A stretch of DNA of 32,150 nucleotides from an uncultured Collinsella sp. (GCA_900544995.1 UQXC01000018.1:1-32150); one strand, 5' to 3'. Shown: positions 14,875 through 23,569, counted from the stretch's first letter. The notes: a model not told the origin generated them from the sequence alone. Made by a program: numbers and translations.

Positions 14875-16767
14875 ATGGAGATGGATGACAACAAACGTAG
14901 ACGGAATATGATCCTCTACGTGCTCATCGCCTTCGTCGTCTACCTCGTGCTCTCGACCGTTCTGTTCCCTAACATCGGTCACACGCAGCAGATTACGAAG
15001 ACCGATTATTCGACGTTTGTCAAAGCGCTCGACAAGAAGAGCGTCGACAAGGTCGAGTACAACACGGACGATTACTCGATTTATTACACCAAGAAGGGCG
15101 AGGACGAGAACATCGCCTATAAGACGACCGGTGTGCCGAATGATGCGGGCTTTACCGATCGCGTGCTTGAGTCTGGCGCTTCGCTGGAGTCGGTCGTTCC
15201 CGATAAAAACTCGGGTTTGATGACCTACTACCTGCTTACGCTCATTCTTCCCATGGCGATTTTCTTCCTCATCGGTTGGTGGCTCAACCGCCGCATGAAG
15301 AAGGCCATGGGTGACGACGGCCCGTCGATGAACTTTGGCGGCGGCGGTTTTGGCGGCGGCGGACTGGGTAAGTCCGGTGCGCGCGTGATCGCCTCCAAGG
15401 ACGTGGGCATGACCTTTAAGGACGTCGCCGGCCAGGAAGAGGCCAAGGAGTCTCTCAAGGAGGTCGTCGACTTTCTGGAGAAGCCGCAGCGCTACGAGGA
15501 GATCGGCGCCAAGCTGCCGCGCGGTGCTCTCCTTGTTGGCCCTCCGGGTACCGGTAAGACCCTGCTTGCCAAGGCTGTTGCCGGCGAGGCCGGTGTTCCG
15601 TTCTTTAGCATTTCGGGCTCTGAGTTCGTTGAGATGTTTGTTGGTCGCGGCGCTGCAAAGGTTCGTGACCTGTTTAAGCAGGCCAAGGAAAAGGCCCCGT
15701 GTATCGTCTTTATCGATGAGATCGATACCATCGGTAAGAAGCGCGATGGCGGCGGCTTTAGCGGCAACGACGAGCGCGAGCAGACGCTCAATCAGTTGCT
15801 GACCGAGATGGATGGCTTCGATAACCACAAGGGTATCGTTGTCCTTGCCGCAACCAACCGCCCCGACAGTCTCGATCCCGCTCTACTGCGCCCCGGTCGT
15901 TTTGACCGCCGCATCCCCGTCGAGTTGCCCGATCTGACCGGCCGTAAGAACATCCTCGAGCTTCACGCCAAGAGTGTGAAGACCGAGCCGCCGATCGATC
16001 TGACCGCGATTGCCCGCGCCACGCCCGGTGCCTCGGGCGCCGACCTGGCCAATATCATCAACGAGGGCGCCCTGCGCGCCGTTCGCGAGGGTCGCAAGCG
16101 TGCAACCCAGGATGACTTCGAGGAGTCGGTGGAGGTCGTCATTGCCGGCCAACAGCGTAAGTCCACGGTGCTTTCCGACCATGAGAAGCAGGTCGTTTCC
16201 TACCACGAGATCGGTCATGCCATCGTCGCTGCCCGCCAAAAGGGTTCCGCGCCGGTTACCAAGATCACCATCGTGCCGCGCACGAGCGGTGCTCTTGGCT
16301 ATACCATGCAGGTCGAGGAGGACGAGCGCTTCCTGACGACACGCCAGGAGGTCTTGGACAAGCTTGCCGTCTACTGCGGCGGCCGTGCGGCCGAGGAACT
16401 CATCTTTGGCGAGATGACGACCGGTGCCGCCAACGATATCGAACAGGCCACCAAGCTCGCCCGCAACATGGTGACGCGCTTTGGTATGTCCGACGAGTTT
16501 GGCATGATGGCGCTCGGTACCGTGCAGAACGCGTATCTCAATCAGGACACGTCGCTCACCTGCGCCCCTGGTACGGCCGAGCGTGTGGACGCGATTGTCG
16601 CTAAGCTGATTGAGGATGCGCACGATCGCGCCCTGCAGATCCTCAAGGAGAACAAGTTCAAGCTCCATGAGCTGGCTCGTTATCTGTACAAGAAGGAGAC
16701 CATCACGGGTGAGGAGTTCATGAACCTCCTCACGCGCGAGAATCCGCTGATGCCGAAGCAGCAGTAA
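14875..16767 (+). CDS. ftsH: ATP-dependent zinc metalloprotease FtsH
   Basis: FtsH is a membrane-anchored AAA+ hexamer that extracts and degrades membrane and regulatory proteins. The 630-residue protein has a first transmembrane helix (about 12-32), an extracytoplasmic domain, a second helix (about 117-136), a Gly-rich linker (154-165), Walker A GPPGTGKT (222-229), Walker B IVFIDEID, the second region of homology RPDSLDPALLRPGRFDR, zinc site HEIGH (444-448) and third ligand in GAANDIEQAT. The pore loop reads FVGRG; FVGVG is usual. Start: ATG 14875 has GGAG nine bases upstream; ATG 14860, five residues longer, has no SD, and ATG 14881 is also in frame, so the start is uncertain. A strong terminator follows. 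Confidence 0.95.
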   Translation: MEMDDNKRRRNMILYVLIAFVVYLVLSTVLFPNIGHTQQITKTDYSTFVKALDKKSVDKVEYNTDDYSIYYTKKGEDENIAYKTTGVPNDAGFTDRVLESGASLESVVPDKNSGLMTYYLLTLILPMAIFFLIGWWLNRRMKKAMGDDGPSMNFGGGGFGGGGLGKSGARVIASKDVGMTFKDVAGQEEAKESLKEVVDFLEKPQRYEEIGAKLPRGALLVGPPGTGKTLLAKAVAGEAGVPFFSISGSEFVEMFVGRGAAKVRDLFKQAKEKAPCIVFIDEIDTIGKKRDGGGFSGNDEREQTLNQLLTEMDGFDNHKGIVVLAATNRPDSLDPALLRPGRFDRRIPVELPDLTGRKNILELHAKSVKTEPPIDLTAIARATPGASGADLANIINEGALRAVREGRKRATQDDFEESVEVVIAGQQRKSTVLSDHEKQVVSYHEIGHAIVAARQKGSAPVTKITIVPRTSGALGYTMQVEEDERFLTTRQEVLDKLAVYCGGRAAEELIFGEMTTGAANDIEQATKLARNMVTRFGMSDEFGMMALGTVQNAYLNQDTSLTCAPGTAERVDAIVAKLIEDAHDRALQILKENKFKLHELARYLYKKETITGEEFMNLLTRENPLMPKQQ

Positions 16768-16787
16768 GGTTGGTCGCATAGCGTCGA

Positions 16788-16826
16788 ACGCCCCATTTGA
16801 GTGACGGTCTCAAATGGGGCGTTTTT
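16788..16826 (+). terminator. ftsH: Intrinsic terminator after ftsH
   Basis: A perfect 14-bp stem (16788-16801 with 16809-16822, arm ACGCCCCATTTGAG), a 7-base loop and TTTTT end the ftsH transcript. The DUF523 SD follows within seven bases, so that gene needs readthrough or its own start. Confidence 0.9.
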
Positions 16827-16843
16827 GCTCAGAAGGGATGGAA

Positions 16844-17299
16844 ATGAAGATCGTGGTGAGCGCCTGCTTGATGGGCGAGAGCTGCAAGTATAACGGGCTC
16901 GACAACTATCATCGCGCGTTGGTCGAGGCCTGCGAACGCATGGGGACTGAGGTCTTGTTGGTGTGCCCCGAGGTCTTTGGCGGCCTGCCCACGCCGCGCA
17001 AGCCGTCCGAGATTGTGAATGGCGAGGTCCGTACCTGCGAGGGTACCTCAGCCGATCGCGAGTTTCGTCTAGGCGCTCAACGTGCGCTCGATATGTGCGA
17101 GCAAGCGGGCGGCCCGTCCGAGATTACTGCGTGCGTCTTGCAGGATCGCAGTCCGTCGTGTGGCGTGGGCCATATCTACGACGGATCCTTCAGCGGCACG
17201 CTCACAACGGGTAACGGTGTCTTCGTTGACCTGCTCCTGCGCCACGGCTACCGCGTGATCCCGGCAAGCGAATTCGACTCGAGCATGTTACAGCAATAA
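16844..17299 (+). CDS. DUF523 (TudS-type) protein, likely [4Fe-4S] thiouracil desulfidase family
   Basis: The 151-residue protein shows the DUF523 hallmarks: SACLMGESCKYNG (Cys8, Cys14), CPEVFGGLPTPR and QDRSPSCGVGHIYDG (Cys106). In the characterised TudS enzymes three cysteines hold a [4Fe-4S] cluster that removes sulfur from 2-thiouracil; this protein has matching cysteines and the single-domain size, so a related thiopyrimidine or sulfur-handling role is plausible but not proven. SD AAGGG (16833-16837) is six bases before ATG 16844 and touches an earlier in-frame ATG (16838), hence the choice. It sits alone between terminators, downstream of ftsH. Confidence 0.85.
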   Translation: MKIVVSACLMGESCKYNGLDNYHRALVEACERMGTEVLLVCPEVFGGLPTPRKPSEIVNGEVRTCEGTSADREFRLGAQRALDMCEQAGGPSEITACVLQDRSPSCGVGHIYDGSFSGTLTTGNGVFVDLLLRHGYRVIPASEFDSSMLQQ

Positions 17300-17339
17300 A
17301 AAACCGCCACAAAGGTACTGTCCCCTTTGTGGCGGTTTT
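17300..17339. terminator. Bidirectional terminator with the CACAAAGGGGACAG-type loop
   Basis: A 16-bp stem (17300-17315 with 17324-17339) has A and T runs at its ends and so can act on both strands, between the DUF523 gene and the convergent dehydrogenase. Arm and loop contain ACAAAGGTACTGTCCCCTTT, which on the minus strand resembles the hairpin at 24959-25003. Confidence 0.9.
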
Positions 17340-17345
17340 GGTCGG

Positions 17346-18434
17346 TTAGGCCAGGATAGAGTGGCCGTAGGCGTTGGCGGCCTTGATGGCGGCGGCGAAC
17401 TTCTCGTCGGTGAAGGGCTCCGGGTTACCCTGCTTCCACTCGTTGGTGGCGTGGGCATACTCACACAGCGCCGGGATGTCGGCCTCGGTAAGGCCGACCT
17501 GCTCAAGCGTCACGGGCAGCCCCATCTGCTTGTTAAAGGCGGCGTAGCGCTCAAGGTTCTCGGTGTCTCCCGTATAGGCAAACAGCACGAGCACGCCCAG
17601 GCTCACGACCTCGCCGTGCAGGTAGGTGCCCTCACGCGGAATGCTGCAGGTGGCGTTGTAGAATGCGTGCGCCACGCTCGAGTTGTAGTAGTAATCGTTC
17701 TGGTTGGTCAGGTTGGAGACGTAGCCCGTGTTGACCACGATGTCGAGCGCGATTTGTTTGACGGCCTCGCTTGACAGGTTCTGGCGCACGTCCTCAAGAC
17801 CCTGAACGCCGTAGGTAAACAGCGGCTCGGAGCAGGTGTGGGCGAGTGCCAGGCCAAGGCCTGCCGTGTGCTCCAAGTTGCCGGCGCTCGTGGCGTACTC
17901 GACCTCGGGCTGCTTGGACAGGGCATCGCCCACGCCGGCCCAGAAGTACTCCGCCGGAGCTTCGGCGATGATCTTGGGGTTGATGAAGATGTGCGCCGGT
18001 CGGTTGGGGTACGAATAGCCCTCGAGCGAGCCGTCGTCGTTGTACACGACGGCAATGGCGGTCGCGGCGGAGCAGTTAGAACAGATCGTCGGGACGGTGA
18101 CGACGATCTTCTTGAGCTCGATAGCTGCGGTCTTCACGGTGTCGAGCGCCTTGCCGCCGCCGCATGCGATGAGCACGTCGGCTTCCTGGCAGGCAGGGGA
18201 GTTCACGACCTTGGCGATATTGGCACGCGTACTGTTGGTGCCGTAGACGCGCGTTTCCAGAACCTCGACATCGGTACCTTCAAGTGCCGCTTCGATGTCC
18301 GGCAGCGACGCAGCCAGGGCACGCTTGCCGCCAATGATGGCAACTTTGGTCGCCCCGTACTCGGCCAATGCGGCGGGCAACTCGTCAAAGCAGTCCTCGC
18401 CGACGGTATAGTCACTCATTCCAATCGTGCGCAT
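17346..18434 (-). CDS. Iron-containing alcohol / glycerol dehydrogenase family oxidoreductase
   Basis: The 362-residue protein has the group III dehydrogenase fold: N-terminal Rossmann part, CGGGKALDTVK (91-101) for NAD(P), PTICSNCSAATAIAVVY, then metal ligands Asp170 (GVGDALSK), His256 (SVAHAFYN) and His273 (YLHGEVVSLG). This pattern is shared by glycerol dehydrogenase GldA and the YbdH/HcxA hydroxycarboxylate dehydrogenases; GGGKALDT and DALSK are found in both, so the substrate is left open. SD AAGAAGG lies five bases before the ATG. The gene is divergent from the ileS T-box leader and ends at the bidirectional terminator shared with DUF523. Confidence 0.88.
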   Translation of the reverse strand: MRTIGMSDYTVGEDCFDELPAALAEYGATKVAIIGGKRALAASLPDIEAALEGTDVEVLETRVYGTNSTRANIAKVVNSPACQEADVLIACGGGKALDTVKTAAIELKKIVVTVPTICSNCSAATAIAVVYNDDGSLEGYSYPNRPAHIFINPKIIAEAPAEYFWAGVGDALSKQPEVEYATSAGNLEHTAGLGLALAHTCSEPLFTYGVQGLEDVRQNLSSEAVKQIALDIVVNTGYVSNLTNQNDYYYNSSVAHAFYNATCSIPREGTYLHGEVVSLGVLVLFAYTGDTENLERYAAFNKQMGLPVTLEQVGLTEADIPALCEYAHATNEWKQGNPEPFTDEKFAAAIKAANAYGHSILA

Positions 18435-18527
18435 GGCAACCTTCTTTCGCTCGATAAAGTACTTTCAGGTATTTTGCTCCAAAGCGGCTGCATCAGTCGC
18501 GAGAATTTCAAACCAAAATTCCGAACG

Positions 18528-18533
18528 TATAAA
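18528..18533 (+). promoter_or_regulatory. ileS: Candidate -10 of the ileS leader
   Basis: TATAAA (five of six) lies 16 bp after TTTCAA (18506-18511), giving a start near 18540, upstream of the T-box. A second possibility is the extended -10 TGCTAGCAT at 18568-18576. The sequence alone does not decide between them. Confidence 0.35.
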
Positions 18534-18830
18534 ACCAGTGTTGAGGGTTTTTCGCCGACGCAGAACGTGCTAGCATACACCGCATAAGCGTTGATGGGGA
18601 CGAGTAGTCGGCCATCCGCATGCCACAGAGAGCGGGGAGTGCTGAGAACCCGTGCATGCGACCGATGAAAATCACCCCGGAGCTGCGGTCCCAACGGACG
18701 TGCCTCACAGGTTCGTCTTAGTAGACATCGCCGAGATGGTCGTCGATACAGGCCAGCCGAGTAACGGATGCGAGCGCGCGGCGACGCGGGCGAGGGCATC
18801 TAAGCTGGGTGGTTAAGCGAAGAGCTTTTG

Positions 18831-18849
18831 CGGGCACACTGCCCGTTTT
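18831..18849 (+). terminator. First terminator hairpin of the T-box leader
   Basis: CGGGCA (18831-18836) pairs with TGCCCG (18840-18845) around CAC and is followed by TTTTG. It starts four bases after the antiterminator ends. The T run is short, so it may be a pause site or a partial terminator. Confidence 0.5.
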
Positions 18850-18852
18850 GTG

Positions 18853-18889
18853 GCGCTTCGTCCCAGCTTGTAGGGACGGGCGCTTTTTT
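18853..18889 (+). terminator. Main terminator of the T-box leader
   Basis: GCGCTTCGTCCC (18853-18864) pairs with GGGACGGGCGC (18873-18883), one base bulged, around loop AGCTTGTA, followed by TTTTTT. The loop contains AGCTT, the same sequence as the 3' strand of the antiterminator, so it could compete for AAGCT. Confidence 0.85.
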
Positions 18890-18932
18890 GGTGCCCAGAG
18901 GGCGTGCGCGCCCACGTCAAGAAAGGGGTACC

Positions 18933-21734
18933 GTGGCAAACGAGTACAAGCAGACGATGAATCTGCCCAAAACCGGATTTCCCATGCGTGCCGGTCTTTC
19001 CAAGTCTGAGCCCAAGCGACTCAAGGACTGGCAAGACAACAAGGTCTACGAGCAAGTTCTGAAGAAGAACGAGGGTCACAAGAAGTTCGTGCTGCACGAC
19101 GGCCCTCCGTACGCGAACGGCCCGATCCACATCGGCCATGCCATGAACAAGATCTCCAAGGACATGATCAACCGTTACTGGATGATGCAGGGCTTTGAGG
19201 TCCCCTATGTCCCCGGTTGGGACTGCCACGGTCAGCCGATCGAGCACAAGGTCGAGGAGAAGCTCGGCACCGAGAAGTTCAACCAGACCTCCACGGCTAA
19301 GATCCGCGAGCTTTGCAACAAGTTCGCTGTCGAGAATATTGAGCTGCAGAAGGCCGGCTTCCGCCGCCTGGGCGTTCTCGGCGACTGGGACAACCCGTAC
19401 CTGACGCTCTATCACCAGCATGACGCCGCCGACATCGAGGTCTTCAAGGCCATGTTCGACAAGGGCATGATTTATCGCGGTCACAAGCCCGTCCACTGGT
19501 GCAAGCACTGCCACACCGCGCTTGCCGAGGCCGAGATCGAGTACTCCGACGAGACGAGCCCCTCCATCTTCGTGCGCTTCGAGATGACCTCCAAGCCCGC
19601 CGGCCTCGAGAACTTCGACGGCCCGGTTGACTTCATCATCTGGACGACCACGCCGTGGACCATCCCCTCCGACCAGGCCGTTTCCCTCAAGCCCGGCGCC
19701 GCCTACGTCGCCGTTGAGCACGAGGGTCGTGCCGAGGTCATGCTCGAGGACCTGGCTCCCAAGTGCTGCGAGGAGTTTGGCTGGGAGTACACCCCGGTCA
19801 TGGTTGACGGCAAGGCCTACGTAGTTCCCGCCGAGACCTTCCACCATATCCACTACAAGCAGCCGATCTTCGACGGTGTCGAGGGCGTGGCGCTGCTGGC
19901 CGATTACGTCGGTGTCGATGACGGTACCGGTATCGTCCACAACTCGCCCGGCCACGGCGTCGACGACTACTTCGCCTGCCTCAAGGAGGGCATCACCGAC
20001 ATCTGCATGCCGGTCGATGACGACGGCAAGTTCTACACCGGTGAGGAGTTTGGCACCGGTGGCCCCTTCAGCGGTATGGATACCGATGAGGCCAACCCGC
20101 ACATCATCGAGTTCCTTCGCGAGCGCGGCACCCTGGTTCTCGAGAAGAAGATCACGCACAGCTATCCGCACTGCTGGCGCTGCAAGCACCCGGTGCTCTT
20201 CCGTGCTACCGACCAGTGGTTTGTCTCGATGGACAAGACTGGTTTGCGCGAGCAGGCTGGCAAAGAGGTCCGCGAGAACGTCAAGTGGTATCCGGCCCAC
20301 GCGGCAAACCGCATCGGCGCCATGGTCGAGCAGCGTCCCGACTGGTGCATCAGCCGTCAGCGCAACTGGGGCGTGCCTATCCCGAGCTACACTTGCGCCG
20401 ACTGCGGCGAGAAGGTTATGAACGACGCCACGCTCGACGCAGTCATCAAGCTCTTCCACGAGAAGGGCTCCGACGCCTGGTTCACCGACGCTCCCGAGAG
20501 TTACCTGGGCGAGGCCTGCGTCTGCCCCAAGTGCGGCGGCCATCACCTCAAGGCAGATAAGGACATCCTCGACGTGTGGTGGGATTCCGGCGTCTCCTGG
20601 AAGGCCGTCTGCGAGTACCGTCCCGAGCTGGAGTATCCGGCGGATGTGTACCTCGAGGGCTCCGACCAGCACCGCGGTTGGTTCCAGAGCTCGCTGCTCA
20701 CCTCGGTGGGTGCCAACGGCCATGCTCCGTACAAGGCGGTCGTCTCGCAGGGCTTCACGCTCGACGGCCAGGGCCGCAAGATGTCCAAGTCGCTCGGCAA
20801 CGTCATCGACCCCAACAAGGTCTGCGACGAGATGGGCGCTGACATCATTCGCCTGTGGGTCGCCTCGGTCGACACCAGCTCCGACGTTTCCATCGACCAC
20901 GAGATTCTCGCCCGTACGTCTGATGCCTACCGTCGTTTCCGCAACACGCTGCGCTTCTTGCTCTCCGAGCTCGAGGGTCAGTTTGAGCCCGAGACCGACG
21001 GCGTCGCCTTTGCCGACCTGTTGCCGCTCGACAAGCTCATGGTTGCCCGTCTGACCCAGGTCCAGGCCGAGGTCGACGACGCTTACTCTTGCTACGAGTT
21101 CCCGCGCGCTTACCGTGCGCTCTACGACTTCGTGGTTACCGAGCTCTCCAACGTGTATCTCGACGCCCTGAAGGACCGTCTGTACTGTGAGAAGCCCGGC
21201 TCGCTCGAGCGCCGCAGCGCCCAGACCGTGCTGGCCGAGCTCTTCTCGATGCTCATGCGCGACCTTCAGCCGATCCTGTCCTACACGGTTGACGAGGCCA
21301 TGGCCTATGCGCCCGCCGGCTGCGTCGATCACCAGAAGTACGCCGCGCTGCTCGATTGGTACAAGTCGCCCATCACGTTCGACGAGGCCAATGAGTTTGA
21401 GGGCGTGCTCGAGGCTTCACTCGAGCTCCGTAGCGCCGTGACCAAGGCCCTTGAGGATGCCCGCTCCGCCGGTACCTTCACCAAGAGCCAGCAGGTCCGC
21501 GTCAAGGCGGTCGTTCCCGCCGAGATGTACGCGCTGCTGACCGGTGATAAGGCCGTCGACCTGGCCGAGTTCTACATCGTTTCCGATGTTGAGCTGACCC
21601 AGGGCGAGGAACTCTCCGTTGCCATCGAGGCAGCCGAGGGCGAGTGCTGCGACCGTTGCTGGAACTACCGCACCACCGTCGGCGAGTACAACGGCCACGC
21701 GCATATCTGCAAGCGCTGCGCGAATGCCCTTTAA
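18933..21734 (+). CDS. ileS: Isoleucyl-tRNA synthetase
   Basis: IleRS charges tRNA-Ile and edits mischarged valine. The 933-residue protein is a complete class Ia enzyme: HIGH at 66-69 in GPIHIGHAMNK, the CP1 editing insertion in the middle third, GSDQHRGWFQSSLLTSVG, KMSKS at 616-620, an anticodon-binding domain, and a C-terminal zinc knuckle (CDRCW near 905, CKRC near the end). The GTG at 18933 is chosen because AAAGGGG (18922-18928) is four bases upstream and VANEYKQTMNLPKTGFPMRAGL is the family start; in-frame sequence further up lies in the leader terminator. Expression should follow tRNA-Ile charging through the T-box. A terminator follows at 21805. Confidence 0.97.
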   Translation: MANEYKQTMNLPKTGFPMRAGLSKSEPKRLKDWQDNKVYEQVLKKNEGHKKFVLHDGPPYANGPIHIGHAMNKISKDMINRYWMMQGFEVPYVPGWDCHGQPIEHKVEEKLGTEKFNQTSTAKIRELCNKFAVENIELQKAGFRRLGVLGDWDNPYLTLYHQHDAADIEVFKAMFDKGMIYRGHKPVHWCKHCHTALAEAEIEYSDETSPSIFVRFEMTSKPAGLENFDGPVDFIIWTTTPWTIPSDQAVSLKPGAAYVAVEHEGRAEVMLEDLAPKCCEEFGWEYTPVMVDGKAYVVPAETFHHIHYKQPIFDGVEGVALLADYVGVDDGTGIVHNSPGHGVDDYFACLKEGITDICMPVDDDGKFYTGEEFGTGGPFSGMDTDEANPHIIEFLRERGTLVLEKKITHSYPHCWRCKHPVLFRATDQWFVSMDKTGLREQAGKEVRENVKWYPAHAANRIGAMVEQRPDWCISRQRNWGVPIPSYTCADCGEKVMNDATLDAVIKLFHEKGSDAWFTDAPESYLGEACVCPKCGGHHLKADKDILDVWWDSGVSWKAVCEYRPELEYPADVYLEGSDQHRGWFQSSLLTSVGANGHAPYKAVVSQGFTLDGQGRKMSKSLGNVIDPNKVCDEMGADIIRLWVASVDTSSDVSIDHEILARTSDAYRRFRNTLRFLLSELEGQFEPETDGVAFADLLPLDKLMVARLTQVQAEVDDAYSCYEFPRAYRALYDFVVTELSNVYLDALKDRLYCEKPGSLERRSAQTVLAELFSMLMRDLQPILSYTVDEAMAYAPAGCVDHQKYAALLDWYKSPITFDEANEFEGVLEASLELRSAVTKALEDARSAGTFTKSQQVRVKAVVPAEMYALLTGDKAVDLAEFYIVSDVELTQGEELSVAIEAAEGECCDRCWNYRTTVGEYNGHAHICKRCANAL

Positions 21735-21804
21735 GGCACGGTAACTCGGCATTTTAGTTATTGGGAGAATTTGGACGCCTTCGGCCCATTTGCTCCGCTG
21801 AATA

Positions 21805-21843
21805 AAAGCGGCATTCTGTTTTTCGGAATGCCGCTTTCTTTTT
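21805..21843 (+). terminator. ileS: Intrinsic terminator after ileS
   Basis: A 12-bp stem (21805-21816 with 21826-21837, arm AAAGCGGCATTC), a loop with a T tract, and CTTTTT afterwards. It separates ileS from lspA. The remaining 120 bp before lspA hold a possible -10 TATAAG at 21899-21904 but no clear -35. Confidence 0.9.
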
Positions 21844-21956
21844 ATGCTGGTTATTTATCTGGCGTTAGCGAATATGTCGTGCGCTCTGCGTGTGGCAATA
21901 TAAGATGGTTAATTGCGTTAAACGGAATTCGATGTTCTTGAGGGTAGGGGATTGAT

Positions 21957-22556
21957 TTGGGTCGTGCTGGGGGTATGACGCCGCCTTTGCGTTGGCGGTT
22001 GGATGTTGCTGGTGGGGTGGCGCTGGTTGTGCTGCTTCTTGACCAGCTGACCAAGCTTGCGGTTCGTGCCGTGGGCGACGCTTTGCATGTGACCGTCATC
22101 CCCGGTGTCATTGACTTTATGTTTGTCCGTAATATCGGTGCTGCCTTTAGCATGGGCGAGGGGCATGGCGTTGCGTTCGCTTTGCTGGCGCTTGCGGTCA
22201 TTGTCGCCATTGCCGTGTACTTGCTTCGCACGCCCCAGCTTGCTCGCTTGGAGGTTGTGGGCATGGCCATGGTCGTGGGTGGCGCCATTGGCAACGCGAT
22301 CGATCGCCTGGCTTTTGGCTTTGTGACCGATTTTATTGCCACCACCTTCATCGACTTTCCCGTCTTTAACGTGGCCGATATCGGCATCACCGTAGGCGTT
22401 GTGCTTGCCCTCATCGGCTACATGTTCTTGAGCCCTGCGGCCCGCGAAGTCGATGCGACTGCCGAGCTCTATGCCCGTGATGAGGCCCGCGCCAAGCGCA
22501 AAGCCAAGCAGCGTGGGGAGCGTGCCCGCAAGATTCGCGAAAGGAATGAGCGTTAA
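21957..22556 (+). CDS. lspA: Lipoprotein signal peptidase (signal peptidase II)
   Basis: LspA cleaves lipoprotein signal peptides at the membrane after lipid modification. The 199-residue product has four hydrophobic segments and the conserved blocks NIGAAFS (59-65), GGAIGNAIDRL with catalytic Asp116, and FPVFNVADIGITVG with catalytic Asp141. The TTG at 21957 is chosen because AGGGTAGGGG (21941-21950) is six bases upstream; an in-frame ATG at 21975 would shorten it by six residues and also keeps all motifs. A charged tail of about 40 residues (EARAKRKAKQRGERARKIRERNER) extends past the last helix, longer than in E. coli. Its stop overlaps the next start (TAATG); lspA-rluD coupling is common. 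Confidence 0.93.
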   Translation: MGRAGGMTPPLRWRLDVAGGVALVVLLLDQLTKLAVRAVGDALHVTVIPGVIDFMFVRNIGAAFSMGEGHGVAFALLALAVIVAIAVYLLRTPQLARLEVVGMAMVVGGAIGNAIDRLAFGFVTDFIATTFIDFPVFNVADIGITVGVVLALIGYMFLSPAAREVDATAELYARDEARAKRKAKQRGERARKIRERNER

Positions 22557-23569
22557 TGGCCGACATCCATATTCTTGTTGCCGACGATTGCTCTGGCCAG
22601 CGTCTCGACGCCTTTCTGGGTGCCAACGACGGCTGCCCCACGCGCTCTGCCTGCGCGCATCTGATCGAGGGCGGCGCCGTAATCGTGAACGGCGAGACCT
22701 GCCTATCAAAAAAATATGCTGTGCGCTCCGGTGACCGCATCTCGGTCGACCTGCCCGAGCCGCATGATCCCACTGATGTGATTCCCGAGGCCATCCCCCT
22801 CGATATCCGTTACGAGGACGACTACCTCATCGTGCTCTCCAAGCAGCGCGGCCTGGTGTGCCATCCCGCCCATGGCCACGAGAGCGGCACGCTTGCGAAC
22901 GCTCTGGTCTACCACTGCGGCTTTGACCATCTGGGTACCGTGCAGGGTGAGGACCGCCCCGGCATCGTGCATCGTTTAGATCGCGATACCTCGGGCCTCA
23001 TGCTTGCGGCAAAAGACGACGACACGCAGCGTGCGCTCCAAAATCTCATTCGCACGCGCACGCTCGATCGTCGCTATATCACGCTCGTTCACGGACATAT
23101 CGCTATGGATGAGGGCACCATTAACACCGGCATTGCCCGTTCTACGCGTGACCGTGTCAAGATGGCAGTTTCGGACGATCCTTTCGCGCGCCAGGCCATT
23201 ACGACCTTTAAGGTCCTTGAGCGCTTCGATTCCACGCGTTTTGACGACGGCTACACGCTCGTCGAGTGCCACCTGTTTACGGGCCGCACACATCAGATTC
23301 GCGTGCATATGCGCCATATCAACCACGCCTGCGTGGGCGATCCTCTCTACGGCAAGTGCGATGCACGCGCCGATCAGGGGCTGACCAGGCAATTCCTTCA
23401 TTCCTGGCGCGTCGCATTCGACCATCCCGTGACAGGGGAGCGCATTGAGTGCCGCGACGAGCTACCGTGGGATCTTGCCGCGGTTCTTGACGACCTGGCC
23501 CCGCGCTCGCTTGGCCGCACCGCTGCCGGCGACGAGATCGTTCCTCAGCTCGGTCTTCTCGAAGCCTAG
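22556..23569 (+). CDS. RluD-family 23S rRNA pseudouridine synthase
   Basis: The protein isomerises uridine to pseudouridine in RNA. Its 337 residues contain an N-terminal S4 RNA-binding domain (about 14-70, GQRLDAFLG...VIVNGETCLSKKYAVRSGD) and the RluA/RluD catalytic domain with GIVHRLDRDTSGLML, Asp142 being the nucleophile, and LFTGRTHQIRVHMRHINHACVGDPLYG. The S4 plus RluA layout is that of RluD (23S rRNA helix 69), but RluC-type targets cannot be excluded. The ATG overlaps the lspA stop, so the two are translationally coupled; no terminator is obvious after it. Confidence 0.9.
   Translation: MADIHILVADDCSGQRLDAFLGANDGCPTRSACAHLIEGGAVIVNGETCLSKKYAVRSGDRISVDLPEPHDPTDVIPEAIPLDIRYEDDYLIVLSKQRGLVCHPAHGHESGTLANALVYHCGFDHLGTVQGEDRPGIVHRLDRDTSGLMLAAKDDDTQRALQNLIRTRTLDRRYITLVHGHIAMDEGTINTGIARSTRDRVKMAVSDDPFARQAITTFKVLERFDSTRFDDGYTLVECHLFTGRTHQIRVHMRHINHACVGDPLYGKCDARADQGLTRQFLHSWRVAFDHPVTGERIECRDELPWDLAAVLDDLAPRSLGRTAAGDEIVPQLGLLEA

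Larger units (their letters stand above)
18595..18889 (+). ncRNA. T-box riboswitch, tRNA-Ile responsive, upstream of ileS
   Basis: The leader shows canonical T-box parts in order: GGGGACGAGTAG (stem I base with K-turn-like GACGAGTA), the apical part with AGAGAGCGGGG and GCTGAGAACCCG, the specifier loop with ATC (18671-18673, an Ile codon) in GATGAAAATCACC, and the antiterminator, in which AAGCT (18802-18806) pairs with AGCTT (18822-18826) around GGGTGGTTAAGCG. TGGT (18810-18813) would pair with the ACCA end of uncharged tRNA-Ile. Two terminator hairpins follow. Uncharged tRNA-Ile should therefore raise ileS transcription. This fills most of the 498-bp gap between the dehydrogenase and ileS. 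Confidence 0.92.

Noticed and set aside
18925..18930. GGGTAC before ileS as a sigma-B-type promoter
   Set aside because: It is part of the SD and the bases just before the GTG start; a transcript would begin inside the coding region.
18813..21332. Very long open frame (839 codons) antisense to ileS
   Set aside because: It mirrors the ileS codon bias in a GC-rich genome, has no SD or recognisable domain, and ileS is certain. Similar antisense frames over plsX, smc, ftsY/ffh and the rarA-sigB region were rejected for the same reason.
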